Positions 30,923 to 39,978 of a DNA stretch of 64,000 nucleotides are shown here, in pieces. Under the pieces are notes generated by a model. That model did not search any database. It was not told where the DNA came from and saw nothing but the letters and a program-made list of their open reading frames with translations. Source of the stretch: Gammaproteobacteria bacterium (GTDB lineage: Bacteria > Pseudomonadota > Gammaproteobacteria > Arenicellales > JAANXG01); the NCBI GenBank assembly GCA_024639325.1, contig JAHEIO010000005.1, forward strand, positions 1 to 64,000. The letters are read 5' to 3'. Numbering within the stretch: the first letter of the stretch is position 1; every line of letters starts with the position of its first letter. Position numbers and translations under genes: made by a program.

Positions 30923-31439
30923 CCAGGGGTTTACGCTGCTGGAGATCCTTGCGGCTCTGACTATTACCGTGGTCGGCATTACCGCGGTGGTCAAGGCCGC
31001 AGGCAGTGCGGTGGATGTGGTGCAGACCTCGGAAGACCGGATCCTTGGATCCTGGATAGCGAGTAACCGGGTGGCTGAATTACGTCTGGGCAGGACCTGG
31101 CCCGGTGCCTCGACCCGAGATCTCTCCGAAAAGCTCGGAGGAGAGGATTGGTATTACAGAGAGACGATCAGCACCACGAGCGATCCTGATCTGATGCGGG
31201 TCGACATTTCGGTATACAAAGATAAGGAGCACCTTGATTTCAGCGCGAAATTGTTCGGCTACTTATCGAAATACTCGCCTCCGAGTGAACTCCCTTTGGC
31301 CTGGGCCGACGAACTCGGTGGGCAGGATCGGGAGGGCGGTTCGAACGAAATTGGTGACCAGGCCGAAACCAATGAACAGGCGGCCCAGGACGGGGTGAAT
31401 GAAAATGACCAGCAAAACCAGCAAGATGGTGATGATTGA
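30909..31439 (+). CDS. gspI: Minor pseudopilin GspI
   Basis: NQGFTLLEILAALTITVVGITAVVKA, WIASNRVAELRL. Confidence 0.93.
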   Translation: MMNRNQGFTLLEILAALTITVVGITAVVKAAGSAVDVVQTSEDRILGSWIASNRVAELRLGRTWPGASTRDLSEKLGGEDWYYRETISTTSDPDLMRVDISVYKDKEHLDFSAKLFGYLSKYSPPSELPLAWADELGGQDREGGSNEIGDQAETNEQAAQDGVNENDQQNQQDGDD

Positions 31440-32115
31440 AATGCCTCCGCCCGCTGAATCATCCGTAAATCTTAAAGTGCCTGAAGAGACGAGGCATTCC
31501 GAAAGGTCGAACCTGTGCGGGGGATTCACGCTGCTTGAAATGGTGGTTGCCATCGGCATATTCGCCATCATCGCGGTCATCAGCTACTCGAGTCTGGTTC
31601 AGTTTATCGACACCAGGGATACGATCGAATCAAGGCACGAGGAACTGGCTGCGCTTCAGATGACGATGACTCTAATCGGACGGGATGCACGCTTTATGAT
31701 CAACCGCCCGGTCAGGGACAGCTACGGGGACGAAGAGGCAATGCTGCTGAGCGGCGAAAGCCTTGCGCTGGCGGAGAGCGAATTTTTCAGGCTGACGACC
31801 AGCCACCCAGATCCCCGCATCGGACTTACGTCGCGATCGCAGCGTGTCGGGTGGCGTTTACAGGATGGTGATCTTCAGCGGGTTAGGTGGGACGTGCTGG
31901 ACAGGGACGAGGACAGCAAGGAATACATACGGACCGTCCTCACCGGCGTTGCGATCGCGGAAGTCCGGTATTACACATTCTCGGAAGACGGTGAACTGGA
32001 GACGATAGACGAGTGGGATATCGCTTCGTCGCTGCCCGCCGGTATCGAATTCCTGCTGACCATGGACAGCGGCAAGGTGTACAGAAGGGTGTTTGCCGTG
32101 GCGGGCAGCAGTTGA
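31399..32115 (+). CDS. gspJ: Minor pseudopilin GspJ
   Basis: GGFTLLEMVVAIGIFAIIAVISYSSL, RDARFMINRPVRD. Confidence 0.92.
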   Translation: MKMTSKTSKMVMIEMPPPAESSVNLKVPEETRHSERSNLCGGFTLLEMVVAIGIFAIIAVISYSSLVQFIDTRDTIESRHEELAALQMTMTLIGRDARFMINRPVRDSYGDEEAMLLSGESLALAESEFFRLTTSHPDPRIGLTSRSQRVGWRLQDGDLQRVRWDVLDRDEDSKEYIRTVLTGVAIAEVRYYTFSEDGELETIDEWDIASSLPAGIEFLLTMDSGKVYRRVFAVAGSS

Positions 32116-33065
32116 TGAAGCGCAGCTTACTGCCACCATGTCTTCAAGTGCAGACAGGCGTTGCGCTGCTTACCGTTCTGCTGATACTGACGCTGATGAC
32201 CTCACTGGTGGTGTATCTCATCGAAGACGAGTATCTGGCGGTGCGCCGAATCTCAAATCACCGGGATTACGAACAGCTCTATCAGATGATGGTCGGTAAC
32301 GAACAGTGGGCGGTGAAGGTGCTGGAAAGGGATCTGAAAACGAACAAAACGGATCACCTCAACGAGGTCTGGAACAACCTGTTACCGGAGACGAAGGTCA
32401 ATGACGGAAGCATGCAGGCGATCGTCGTCGACATGCAGGGCAAGTTCAACCTGAACAATCTGAAGAAAAAAAACGATGCCTGGTATGCGGTTTTTCAGAG
32501 TCTGCTGCGCGTGCTAGAACTTGATGAATCACTTGCCGACGCCGTGGTCGACTGGATCGATGAAGACCAGAACGTAAGCGGCGCCCGAAGCGCGGAAGAT
32601 CCGGAATATCTTCTAAAGAACCCGTCCTATAGATCCGCGAACCGTATGCTGGGCAGCGTGGGTGAATTGATCTGGGTGGAAGGCTTCGATGAAAAATCGA
32701 TCACGCTGTTGGCACCCTATGTATCAGCGCTGCCGGCGAGCGAAATGAAAATCAATATCAACACCGCGGCAAATCCGGTGCTGCGGGCGTTGACCAAGGA
32801 GATACTGAGCGAATCCGCGGCGGAGGTGCTGGTGGCGGGACGCGGTGAAACGGGATACGAAAACATAGATGACTTTCTGGTGATGACCGAACTCGCCGGG
32901 CGCGCGCAGGAAGTCGCCCCGTTGGTAACGGTATCCAGCCTGTTTTTTGAGGTCCAGGGAAGGGCGCGATACGGCAGGCTGACCGGTGCCATATATTCGG
33001 TACTCGCGAAAGATCTGACTACACAGCAGGTCAAAGTAGTGCAAAGACGGCGCGGTTATTCATGA
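32115..33065 (+). CDS. gspK: Minor pseudopilin GspK
   Basis: TGVALLTVLLILTLMTSLVVYL, VVDWIDEDQ, INTA; start at ATG 32115. Confidence 0.94.
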   Translation: MKRSLLPPCLQVQTGVALLTVLLILTLMTSLVVYLIEDEYLAVRRISNHRDYEQLYQMMVGNEQWAVKVLERDLKTNKTDHLNEVWNNLLPETKVNDGSMQAIVVDMQGKFNLNNLKKKNDAWYAVFQSLLRVLELDESLADAVVDWIDEDQNVSGARSAEDPEYLLKNPSYRSANRMLGSVGELIWVEGFDEKSITLLAPYVSALPASEMKININTAANPVLRALTKEILSESAAEVLVAGRGETGYENIDDFLVMTELAGRAQEVAPLVTVSSLFFEVQGRARYGRLTGAIYSVLAKDLTTQQVKVVQRRRGYS

Positions 33066-34243
33066 TACTGTATTTTCACGCCGACCCCCCTCACGCGTGG
33101 GCGCTGGTGGATCGGCGCGGAAGCGTGGTGGAGGATGGGGTCTGCGACACCCTCAGCGAGATTCCAGTCCTCGCCAGGACCACGCAGGCGGTCGTCGTGG
33201 TTGCCGGCGAACTGGTTACCGTGCACGAAGTCCAGATGCCTGCCAGAAGCCGGGGAAAAGCCCTGGTCAGCGCACCGTACGTACTGGAAGAGAGGCTCGC
33301 TACGAATGTGGATGAACTCGCATTCACCCTGCTCGAGTTCGATCCTGGGAAGCACGCCACTATTGCGGTAGTGGAACAGGCTTATATCGAAGAATTACAG
33401 AAAAAGCTGGACGAGATTCCACTTTCCATGGACGCGGTGGTGCCGGAATATTTTATGGTCCCGCTGCATCAACAGGCTCGTCAGACACTGGCCAAAATGC
33501 CCAACGGCAAATACGCTCTCCGTATCGGCGAATTTGGCGGCATGATACTGGATGAAAATACGTTGGAATACTGGTGGCAGTCGCTAGCGGATCTCGACGC
33601 GGCCGTCGCGGTCAATGATTTCAAGGTCGCTCAGCAGTTGATCGAGTGGGGGGGCACCTCGGTCAGCGAGTGGCAAATCGGGGCGGATTTTCCCGATTGG
33701 TTGCGGCATGGGAAAACGGCGCCTGAACGTATCAATGTGATGGGCCCCACGAGCCCGGCCCACCGGTCAGGGGCGTCTTCAACGCTGCTGAAGGTAGCCG
33801 TGATCTTGTTCGGCATCGGTTTACTGGCCAGGATCGGAGTTGATCTATACGAAAACTACGCCCTTTATCGCCAAAATGAAATTCTCGAGCAGGAAATAGT
33901 GAAAGTGTTTCACGAGGCATTTCCGGACGTCAGAAGGATCGTCAATCCAAGATTGCAAATGGAGCAGGGCCTAAAGCAGCTTCGAACGGGTGCGATAGAT
34001 GCCGGGGCGTTTCAAACGATGTTGTCGTCGCTGGCTGCAGCAATACCCGGCGCGGGTGCGACGCTGGACGAAATCACCTTCAGGGATGATTTTCTTCTGG
34101 TGACCTGCACCACTAAAGACTTTGCCGGGCTCGACAGGCTCAAGGCAAAGTTTTCGGAGAACAGGGATGTGCGTGTGGAGCTCATTTCTTCGGGTTCCAG
34201 GGACAATAAAGTCAGTGCCCGGTTCAAACTGCAGCGGGCTTGA
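33062..34243 (+). CDS. gspL: Type II secretion protein GspL
   Basis: ASKHA-like N-half (KALVSAPYVLEERLATNVDELAF), TM, ferredoxin-like C-half. Confidence 0.92.
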   Translation: MILYFHADPPHAWALVDRRGSVVEDGVCDTLSEIPVLARTTQAVVVVAGELVTVHEVQMPARSRGKALVSAPYVLEERLATNVDELAFTLLEFDPGKHATIAVVEQAYIEELQKKLDEIPLSMDAVVPEYFMVPLHQQARQTLAKMPNGKYALRIGEFGGMILDENTLEYWWQSLADLDAAVAVNDFKVAQQLIEWGGTSVSEWQIGADFPDWLRHGKTAPERINVMGPTSPAHRSGASSTLLKVAVILFGIGLLARIGVDLYENYALYRQNEILEQEIVKVFHEAFPDVRRIVNPRLQMEQGLKQLRTGAIDAGAFQTMLSSLAAAIPGAGATLDEITFRDDFLLVTCTTKDFAGLDRLKAKFSENRDVRVELISSGSRDNKVSARFKLQRA

Positions 34244-34323
34244 TCCGATATGTTCATTGTCTGGAAATGTATCTCGACCATGAATTCAAGCTGCCTAAGC
34301 GCGCAGCATTTTCGGGCTGACCC

Positions 34324-34806
34324 ATGACACCGTTTGGAAACAGATTGCAGAGCCTGTCACCGCGGGAGCGTGCGGTGTTTCTGTTCGGAGTCGTCGCCGC
34401 CGTATTGATCGTCCTTTACTCATTCGTATGGCAACCCTGGCAGGAAGAACTCGACCGATTGAGAACCCAGGTACCGATCAAGCGCGAAAACCTAGCATGG
34501 ATGCAGCAACAGGCTCGAACCATTGAGCCACTGGTAAAAAAAGCGGGCGAGAAGAAAAAAGCGGACGACAAACCACTATTGACTCTTGTTGAGCAAAGCG
34601 CCAAGAGTTCAAAAATGGACTCTTATATTCGTCGAATGGCCCCGGGAGAGGGGGAGCAGGTGAAGATCTGGTTGACCGAAGCAGATTTCGACCGGTGGGT
34701 GGTCTGGCTCGAAGCCCTCCGCACGAGCGGAATCGAGGTCGAATCCGCGACAATCAATCGCGCCAAGGACAATAAGGTCACGATAAGAATGACCCTGCAG
34801 AGATAG
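34324..34806 (+). CDS. gspM: Type II secretion protein GspM
   Basis: LSPRERAVFLFGVVAAVLIVLYSFVWQPWQEELDRL. Confidence 0.92.
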   Translation: MTPFGNRLQSLSPRERAVFLFGVVAAVLIVLYSFVWQPWQEELDRLRTQVPIKRENLAWMQQQARTIEPLVKKAGEKKKADDKPLLTLVEQSAKSSKMDSYIRRMAPGEGEQVKIWLTEADFDRWVVWLEALRTSGIEVESATINRAKDNKVTIRMTLQR

Positions 34807-34826
34807 CACCCTATTGACTTTCGGTG

Positions 34827-35999
34827 CTATGCCGAATGTGAAATCTCCTCTATTTCTTTTTTTCCTATACGGTGTTTCTCGAAAAGAAGGACCAGTCCAC
34901 CGACCAGGGAGAGTGCGGTGAACACAATCCGATAAAGTATGGAGAGGGCGATGGCGCGTGTGCTCATCACCAGACCGGCGTTAGGTGTGTCCGTGAGATA
35001 GACGGCGCCGTAATCTCCGAACAACTTGGCGTAGAGAGCTTCTCCTATGCCCCAGCCGTTGGGTGCGATGGGTATCGCCGAAACGATAATGATAATGGGC
35101 ACCAGAACGAAGTATTCGTGAGGCGGCACCCCAACACCAATGGCCATCCCGTACATCACTACCCCCGACACCGACACGATGTGGTTGACGATACCAAGTG
35201 CCAGCCACAAGCCGATGCCCGCTTTGTGGCTGCGGTAATGATATATCGCTTCGTCGATTTCCTTGAGCAGGCTCTGGATCTTCACAGGTAATTTTCGTGC
35301 CAGGTGTTTCAGGCCTATCCCGGACCTCAAGCGGCGGCTGAACAGCAGCGAAAGCCCCAGGCTCCCGGCCAGCAGGAGCGACCAGATCGCGATGGCAAGC
35401 TCCATGAACCGATCCGTGTAGAACAGCACAACAATTGCCGCCAGCAGGGCCAGCGAAGTCAGGCCCAGGATTCTGTCAACAAAAACGGACAGCACCGCCG
35501 GGACCCGGTCGCTGCTGCAGCGTCGTGCAATATAGATTGCCTTGACCAGGTCTCCCCCGGTTTGGCCCGGAATGACGTTGTTGAAAAACAAACCCAGCCA
35601 GGTATAGCGGATGCTGTCGAACAGGGTGACATTGAGATTGTTCGCCCCCAGCAGCCACCACCATCGGACGGCCGAAAAAATTACGCTCAGGACTATGCAA
35701 ACAACACCGATGACGAAATACAGCGGATCGAGGTTGCGGAAATAGGTGAACAGACCGGGGGAAACCTTGGCACGGTCGCTGTCCTGGGCTATTTCAAGGG
35801 TTTGGGAGTCTCCGTTCGGGAGAAACCGAACAACCGTATCGTCCCAATCGCCGACTATCTCACCGATCAGTACCCGTTCGGGCTCGCCGCCAGCGGCAAG
35901 GTAGGTGACGTTGTCGTGCCACTGAATGTTGCTGAGTACGTAGAAGATCAACCCCGCCACGATCAGCAGCTTGACAATATTGGTAATTGTTTTTCGCAC
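34827..35999 (-). CDS. Flippase-like (lysylphosphatidylglycerol synthetase-type TM) protein
   Basis: RYTWLGLFFNNVIPGQTGGDLVKAIYIARR, APNGWGIGEALYAKLFG; start uncertain (ORF reaches 36155; GTG 35999 precedes VRKTITNIVKLLIVAG). Confidence 0.85.
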   Translation of the reverse strand: MRKTITNIVKLLIVAGLIFYVLSNIQWHDNVTYLAAGGEPERVLIGEIVGDWDDTVVRFLPNGDSQTLEIAQDSDRAKVSPGLFTYFRNLDPLYFVIGVVCIVLSVIFSAVRWWWLLGANNLNVTLFDSIRYTWLGLFFNNVIPGQTGGDLVKAIYIARRCSSDRVPAVLSVFVDRILGLTSLALLAAIVVLFYTDRFMELAIAIWSLLLAGSLGLSLLFSRRLRSGIGLKHLARKLPVKIQSLLKEIDEAIYHYRSHKAGIGLWLALGIVNHIVSVSGVVMYGMAIGVGVPPHEYFVLVPIIIIVSAIPIAPNGWGIGEALYAKLFGDYGAVYLTDTPNAGLVMSTRAIALSILYRIVFTALSLVGGLVLLFEKHRIGKKEIEEISHSA

Positions 36000-36092
36000 G
36001 CGGCCCGCCAGCCCGATTGGATTCGTGCAACGATTATAGTCCAAAGGTGTGGTATATAGCGTTATGCACATGCCGATCAACACGGAAAACCA

Positions 36093-37829
36093 ATGAACCG
36101 CTCTATCGAGATCAGACCACGTCCCCCGGGTTCGTTCCTCAGCACTGCTATACACCCACGGCTTTCACAGATCTACGCTGCACGCCATGTAAAATCTGAT
36201 GAAGATATAGATTATCGCCTCGAAAATTTGCTGTCTCCGGAAGATCTTCCCGGCATCGCAGACGCACTGGATATTCTAGAAGACTGCCTGGAGCGGGATG
36301 CCCGGATCGTGTTTGTCGGCGATTTCGATGCCGATGGTGCCACGAGCACCGTCGTGGGCCTCAACGCGCTTGCCGCCATGGGTGCCAGCGAGGTTGACTA
36401 TCTCGTCCCCAACCGCTTTGAGCACGGCTACGGCTTGAGTGCCGAGATAGTCAGGAATGCATCTAAAAAACGTCCTGACCTGCTGATCACCGTCGATAAT
36501 GGGATAGCGAATGTCGAGGGGGTGGAAGTAGCCAAGGACCACGGGATGTCCGTGATCATCACTGATCATCACCTGCCTGGTGATCGATTGCCCCGGGCGG
36601 ATGCCATCGTCAACCCAAACCTCAACGGCAGTCCGTTTGGCAGTAACGCCCTTGCCGGAGTTGGCGTGATTTTCTATCTGATGGTTGCGCTCAGGAGCAG
36701 GCTGCGAGATAGGGGGTGGTTCGGTGAAGATAGACCGCAACCCAATCTGGGAGAACTTCTGGACCTGGTTGCAATTGGCACCGTTGCCGACCTGGTGCCC
36801 CTCGACAGGAATAATCGGATCCTGGTAGCGAAGGGCTTGGACCGGATCAACTCGGGAAGGAGTCGACCCGGTGTTTCCGCGCTGCTTTGTTTCTGCAGCG
36901 GGCGGATCGGAGAAATCAGCACATCGGACCTGGGTTTCGCGGTGGCTCCAAGACTGAATGCCGCCGGCAGGCTGAAAGACATGTCCCTAGGTATTGAATG
37001 TCTCTTGTCCGACGATTCAATGCGGGCGTCCGACATGGCGGGAGAGCTCGATCGATTGAACAAGGAAAGGCGGGAAATCGAATCCAAAATGAAAAAGCAG
37101 GCGATCGAATTAGTCGACGCTATGCATCTGTCCGGTGTCGCCGGGTACGGCCTATGCCTGTACGACGAACGCTGGCACCAGGGCATCGTGGGTCTCGTCG
37201 CCAGTCGTATCAAGGATAGAACGGGTAAACCGGTGATCGCTTTTGCCGATGCCGGAGACGACGAGCTAAAGGGATCGGCGAGGTCCGTGACCGGGCTGCA
37301 CATTCGTGACATCCTCAGCGATATTTGCACGCACCATCCTGGGCTTATCGTGCGTTTCGGGGGTCACGCGGCGGCGGCGGGGCTTTCTCTGAGGAAGAAT
37401 GACCTGAAACGGTTCAGCGACGCGTTCTCGCAGACAGTCGAGTCCCATTCAAGCGATGAGGGTGGCTATGGCATCGTGTATAGCGATGGAAGCCTCGGAG
37501 ACGAGGAACTTACGTTGGATTTTGCCGGATTATTGCGCTGTTCGGGGCCGTGGGGACAGCATTTTCCCGAGCCTATGTTCGACGATGAGTTCAACGTGCT
37601 GGATAGTAAAACTGTGGGGAATGGTCATTTGAAGCTGCGTGTCCGCAAAAAAGGGAGCGCAACTGTCATTGACGCAATCGCGTTCAATCACGATGGCATG
37701 GTCGATAGCAAGAAAATGGAGAATGGCGTGCGAATGGTCTATACGCTCGACATCAACGAGTATCGGGGTGTGAGAAAACCACAACTCATCGTTCGACACC
37801 TTTTACCTGCTCAAGATGAGTCGAAATAG
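36093..37829 (+). CDS. recJ: Single-stranded-DNA-specific exonuclease RecJ
   Basis: IVFVGDFDADGATSTVVG, VDNGIANVEGVEVAKDHGMSVIITDHHLPGDRLPRADAIVNP, FGGHAAAAGLSL. Confidence 0.96.
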   Translation: MNRSIEIRPRPPGSFLSTAIHPRLSQIYAARHVKSDEDIDYRLENLLSPEDLPGIADALDILEDCLERDARIVFVGDFDADGATSTVVGLNALAAMGASEVDYLVPNRFEHGYGLSAEIVRNASKKRPDLLITVDNGIANVEGVEVAKDHGMSVIITDHHLPGDRLPRADAIVNPNLNGSPFGSNALAGVGVIFYLMVALRSRLRDRGWFGEDRPQPNLGELLDLVAIGTVADLVPLDRNNRILVAKGLDRINSGRSRPGVSALLCFCSGRIGEISTSDLGFAVAPRLNAAGRLKDMSLGIECLLSDDSMRASDMAGELDRLNKERREIESKMKKQAIELVDAMHLSGVAGYGLCLYDERWHQGIVGLVASRIKDRTGKPVIAFADAGDDELKGSARSVTGLHIRDILSDICTHHPGLIVRFGGHAAAAGLSLRKNDLKRFSDAFSQTVESHSSDEGGYGIVYSDGSLGDEELTLDFAGLLRCSGPWGQHFPEPMFDDEFNVLDSKTVGNGHLKLRVRKKGSATVIDAIAFNHDGMVDSKKMENGVRMVYTLDINEYRGVRKPQLIVRHLLPAQDESK

Positions 37830-37831
37830 GC

Positions 37832-38614
37832 ATGGCCAACATCCTCGCATTTGATATCGAAACCATTCCGGACGTCGGTGGCGGCCGGAAGCTGTATGGC
37901 CTGGAAGGTCTCGACGACGGCGAGGTTGCACAAGTCATGTTTGCCAAGCAGCGGGAAAGCAGGGACACCGAGTTCTTACCGCTTCATTTGCATCGAGTGC
38001 TCGTAATATCCATCGCCCTTCGCAGCGATACCGGCTTCCGGGTGTGGTCTCTGGGCGACAAAGAACTGAACGAGAAGGAGACTATTACGCGTTTTTTCGA
38101 TGGAATTGAACGCTATTCGCCCGTGCTGGTGTCATGGAACGGGGGCGGATTCGACCTGCCGGTGTTGAACTACCGTTCAATCATTCTGGGCGTTAACGCC
38201 ACGCGCTATTGGGAGGTGGGCGAGGGTGACAGAGAATTCAAATGGAACAACTATATCAACCGCTTCCACTACCGGCATACCGATCTCATGGACGTACTGG
38301 CGGGATATCAACCCAGGGCCAGCGCGCCGCTCGATCAAATCTCCATGTTGTGCGGCTTGCCCGGCAAACTTGGTATGGACGGATCCCGTGTCTGGGACGC
38401 TTATCAACAGGGACACTTCGCGGAGATCCGGGATTACTGTGAGACGGATTCGCTGAACACATACCTGTTGTATTTGCGGTGGGAATTCATGCGAGGCGCC
38501 GTCACGCAGGCGCAGCTCAGTGAGGAATGCGAGATGGTGCGGGAAGAACTCGAAAAACAGGATAAGGAACATTTCGATCGTTTCCTGCAAGCGTGGGAAC
38601 GCAGCTCGGTTTGA
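37832..38614 (+). CDS. Predicted 3'-5' exonuclease (PolB exonuclease-like)
   Basis: ILAFDIETIPDV, LVSWNGGGFDLPVLNYRSI, DYCETDSLNTYLLYLRWE. Confidence 0.9.
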   Translation: MANILAFDIETIPDVGGGRKLYGLEGLDDGEVAQVMFAKQRESRDTEFLPLHLHRVLVISIALRSDTGFRVWSLGDKELNEKETITRFFDGIERYSPVLVSWNGGGFDLPVLNYRSIILGVNATRYWEVGEGDREFKWNNYINRFHYRHTDLMDVLAGYQPRASAPLDQISMLCGLPGKLGMDGSRVWDAYQQGHFAEIRDYCETDSLNTYLLYLRWEFMRGAVTQAQLSEECEMVREELEKQDKEHFDRFLQAWERSSV

Positions 38615-39969
38615 CGCACCAGGTTCTCGAAGCCGATATTGAATCACTAAGCCACGACGGGCGCGGTGTCGCCAGAATCGATGGCAAAGTTTATTTTATC
38701 GAAGATGCCCTCCCCGGTGAACTTGTACGTTTCAGCCGGGGCCGCCGCAGGCGCTCCTATGAGACGGGCAAGACGGTTGAATTACTCCGCCGGTCCCGCG
38801 ACAGAGTTGAGCCACCGTGCGAGTATTTTGGGGTCTGCGGTGGCTGTTCGCTGCAGCACCTTGCGGAACATGCACAAATTGGTTGGAAGCAGCGGCAACT
38901 CGCGGAAAATCTTCAAAAAATAGCCAAGACCAAGCCGGTAGTTTGGCTGGATGCGCTCGCCGGGCCGGTCTGGAACTACAGGCGTAAGGCCCGCCTGGGC
39001 ATACGTTTCGTCCCAAAAAAGGGAGGCGCTCTTGTCGGGTTCCGGGAACGAAACAAGAGTTACATTACCTCCCTTCAGCGGTGCCGCGTGCTGGACCATA
39101 GAATATCTGATCTGCTGCCGGATCTGCACTCCCTCGTTGGCGGGCTGAGTTGCCGCGACAGAATTCCCCAGATCGAAGTAGCGGTGGGGCAGGAGGCGCT
39201 CAGCCTGGTGTTTCGCCACCTCAAGGATTTCTCTGATGCGGATCTGGACGAGTTACGTCATTTTGCCGTCGATCACGATGCCCAGGTCTATCTCCAGCCA
39301 CAGGGGCTGGATTCCATCCACCCACTGTCTCCGACGCTGCCCGAAATGCTGTCCTATACGCTGCCCGCCTACGGTTTGCGGATCAGATTCGGGCCGACCG
39401 ATTTCGTGCAGGTCAACGACGGCATCAACAACATGCTGGTCGATCTTGCAGTGAGTTGTCTGGATCCCGAACCACACGAACGTGTCCTCGATCTGTTTTG
39501 CGGCGTGGGCAATTTCACCTTGCCCATCGCCCGCGCTGCTGAGAGCGTGATAGGCGTCGAAGGGGATCGAGGTCTCGTCGACCGGGCGCGAGGCAACGCT
39601 CGTGAAAACGGTCTAGACAACGTTGAATTCACCGTTGCAGACTTGTACCTTGAAAACCCGGATGGTGACTGGCTGCGGCGCAACTACGACAAGGTATTGC
39701 TGGATCCACCGCGCACCGGCGCGATCGACTTAGTCAAGCACCTAGATCGCCTCGCGCCGCGTCGCGTGGTTTATATTTCATGCAATCCCGCCACTTTGGC
39801 CCGTGATGCCGAGGTCATGGTTCACAAACTGGATTTCACTCTGAGTAAAGCGGGCGTGATCAACATGTTCCCACACACCAACCACGTCGAATCGATCGCC
39901 GTGTTCGACCGTCCTGCGCTTGCAGGCGGGCCCGCATCAACCGCGCCGGGCGGGCAAGACGCATTTTGA
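38593..39969 (+). CDS. rlmD: 23S rRNA (uracil-C5)-methyltransferase RlmD
   Basis: TRAM N-terminus, CEYFGVCGGCSLQHL, VLDLFCGVGNFTLPIA, VYISCNPATLARD. Confidence 0.96.
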   Translation: MGTQLGLTHQVLEADIESLSHDGRGVARIDGKVYFIEDALPGELVRFSRGRRRRSYETGKTVELLRRSRDRVEPPCEYFGVCGGCSLQHLAEHAQIGWKQRQLAENLQKIAKTKPVVWLDALAGPVWNYRRKARLGIRFVPKKGGALVGFRERNKSYITSLQRCRVLDHRISDLLPDLHSLVGGLSCRDRIPQIEVAVGQEALSLVFRHLKDFSDADLDELRHFAVDHDAQVYLQPQGLDSIHPLSPTLPEMLSYTLPAYGLRIRFGPTDFVQVNDGINNMLVDLAVSCLDPEPHERVLDLFCGVGNFTLPIARAAESVIGVEGDRGLVDRARGNARENGLDNVEFTVADLYLENPDGDWLRRNYDKVLLDPPRTGAIDLVKHLDRLAPRRVVYISCNPATLARDAEVMVHKLDFTLSKAGVINMFPHTNHVESIAVFDRPALAGGPASTAPGGQDAF

Positions 39970-39978
39970 GGCGCGCAG

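Noticed and set aside
36072-36155. N-terminal extension of the flippase-like protein overlapping recJ on the opposite strand
   Set aside because: Non-conserved-looking soluble leader; a start nearer the first TM helix avoids overlap
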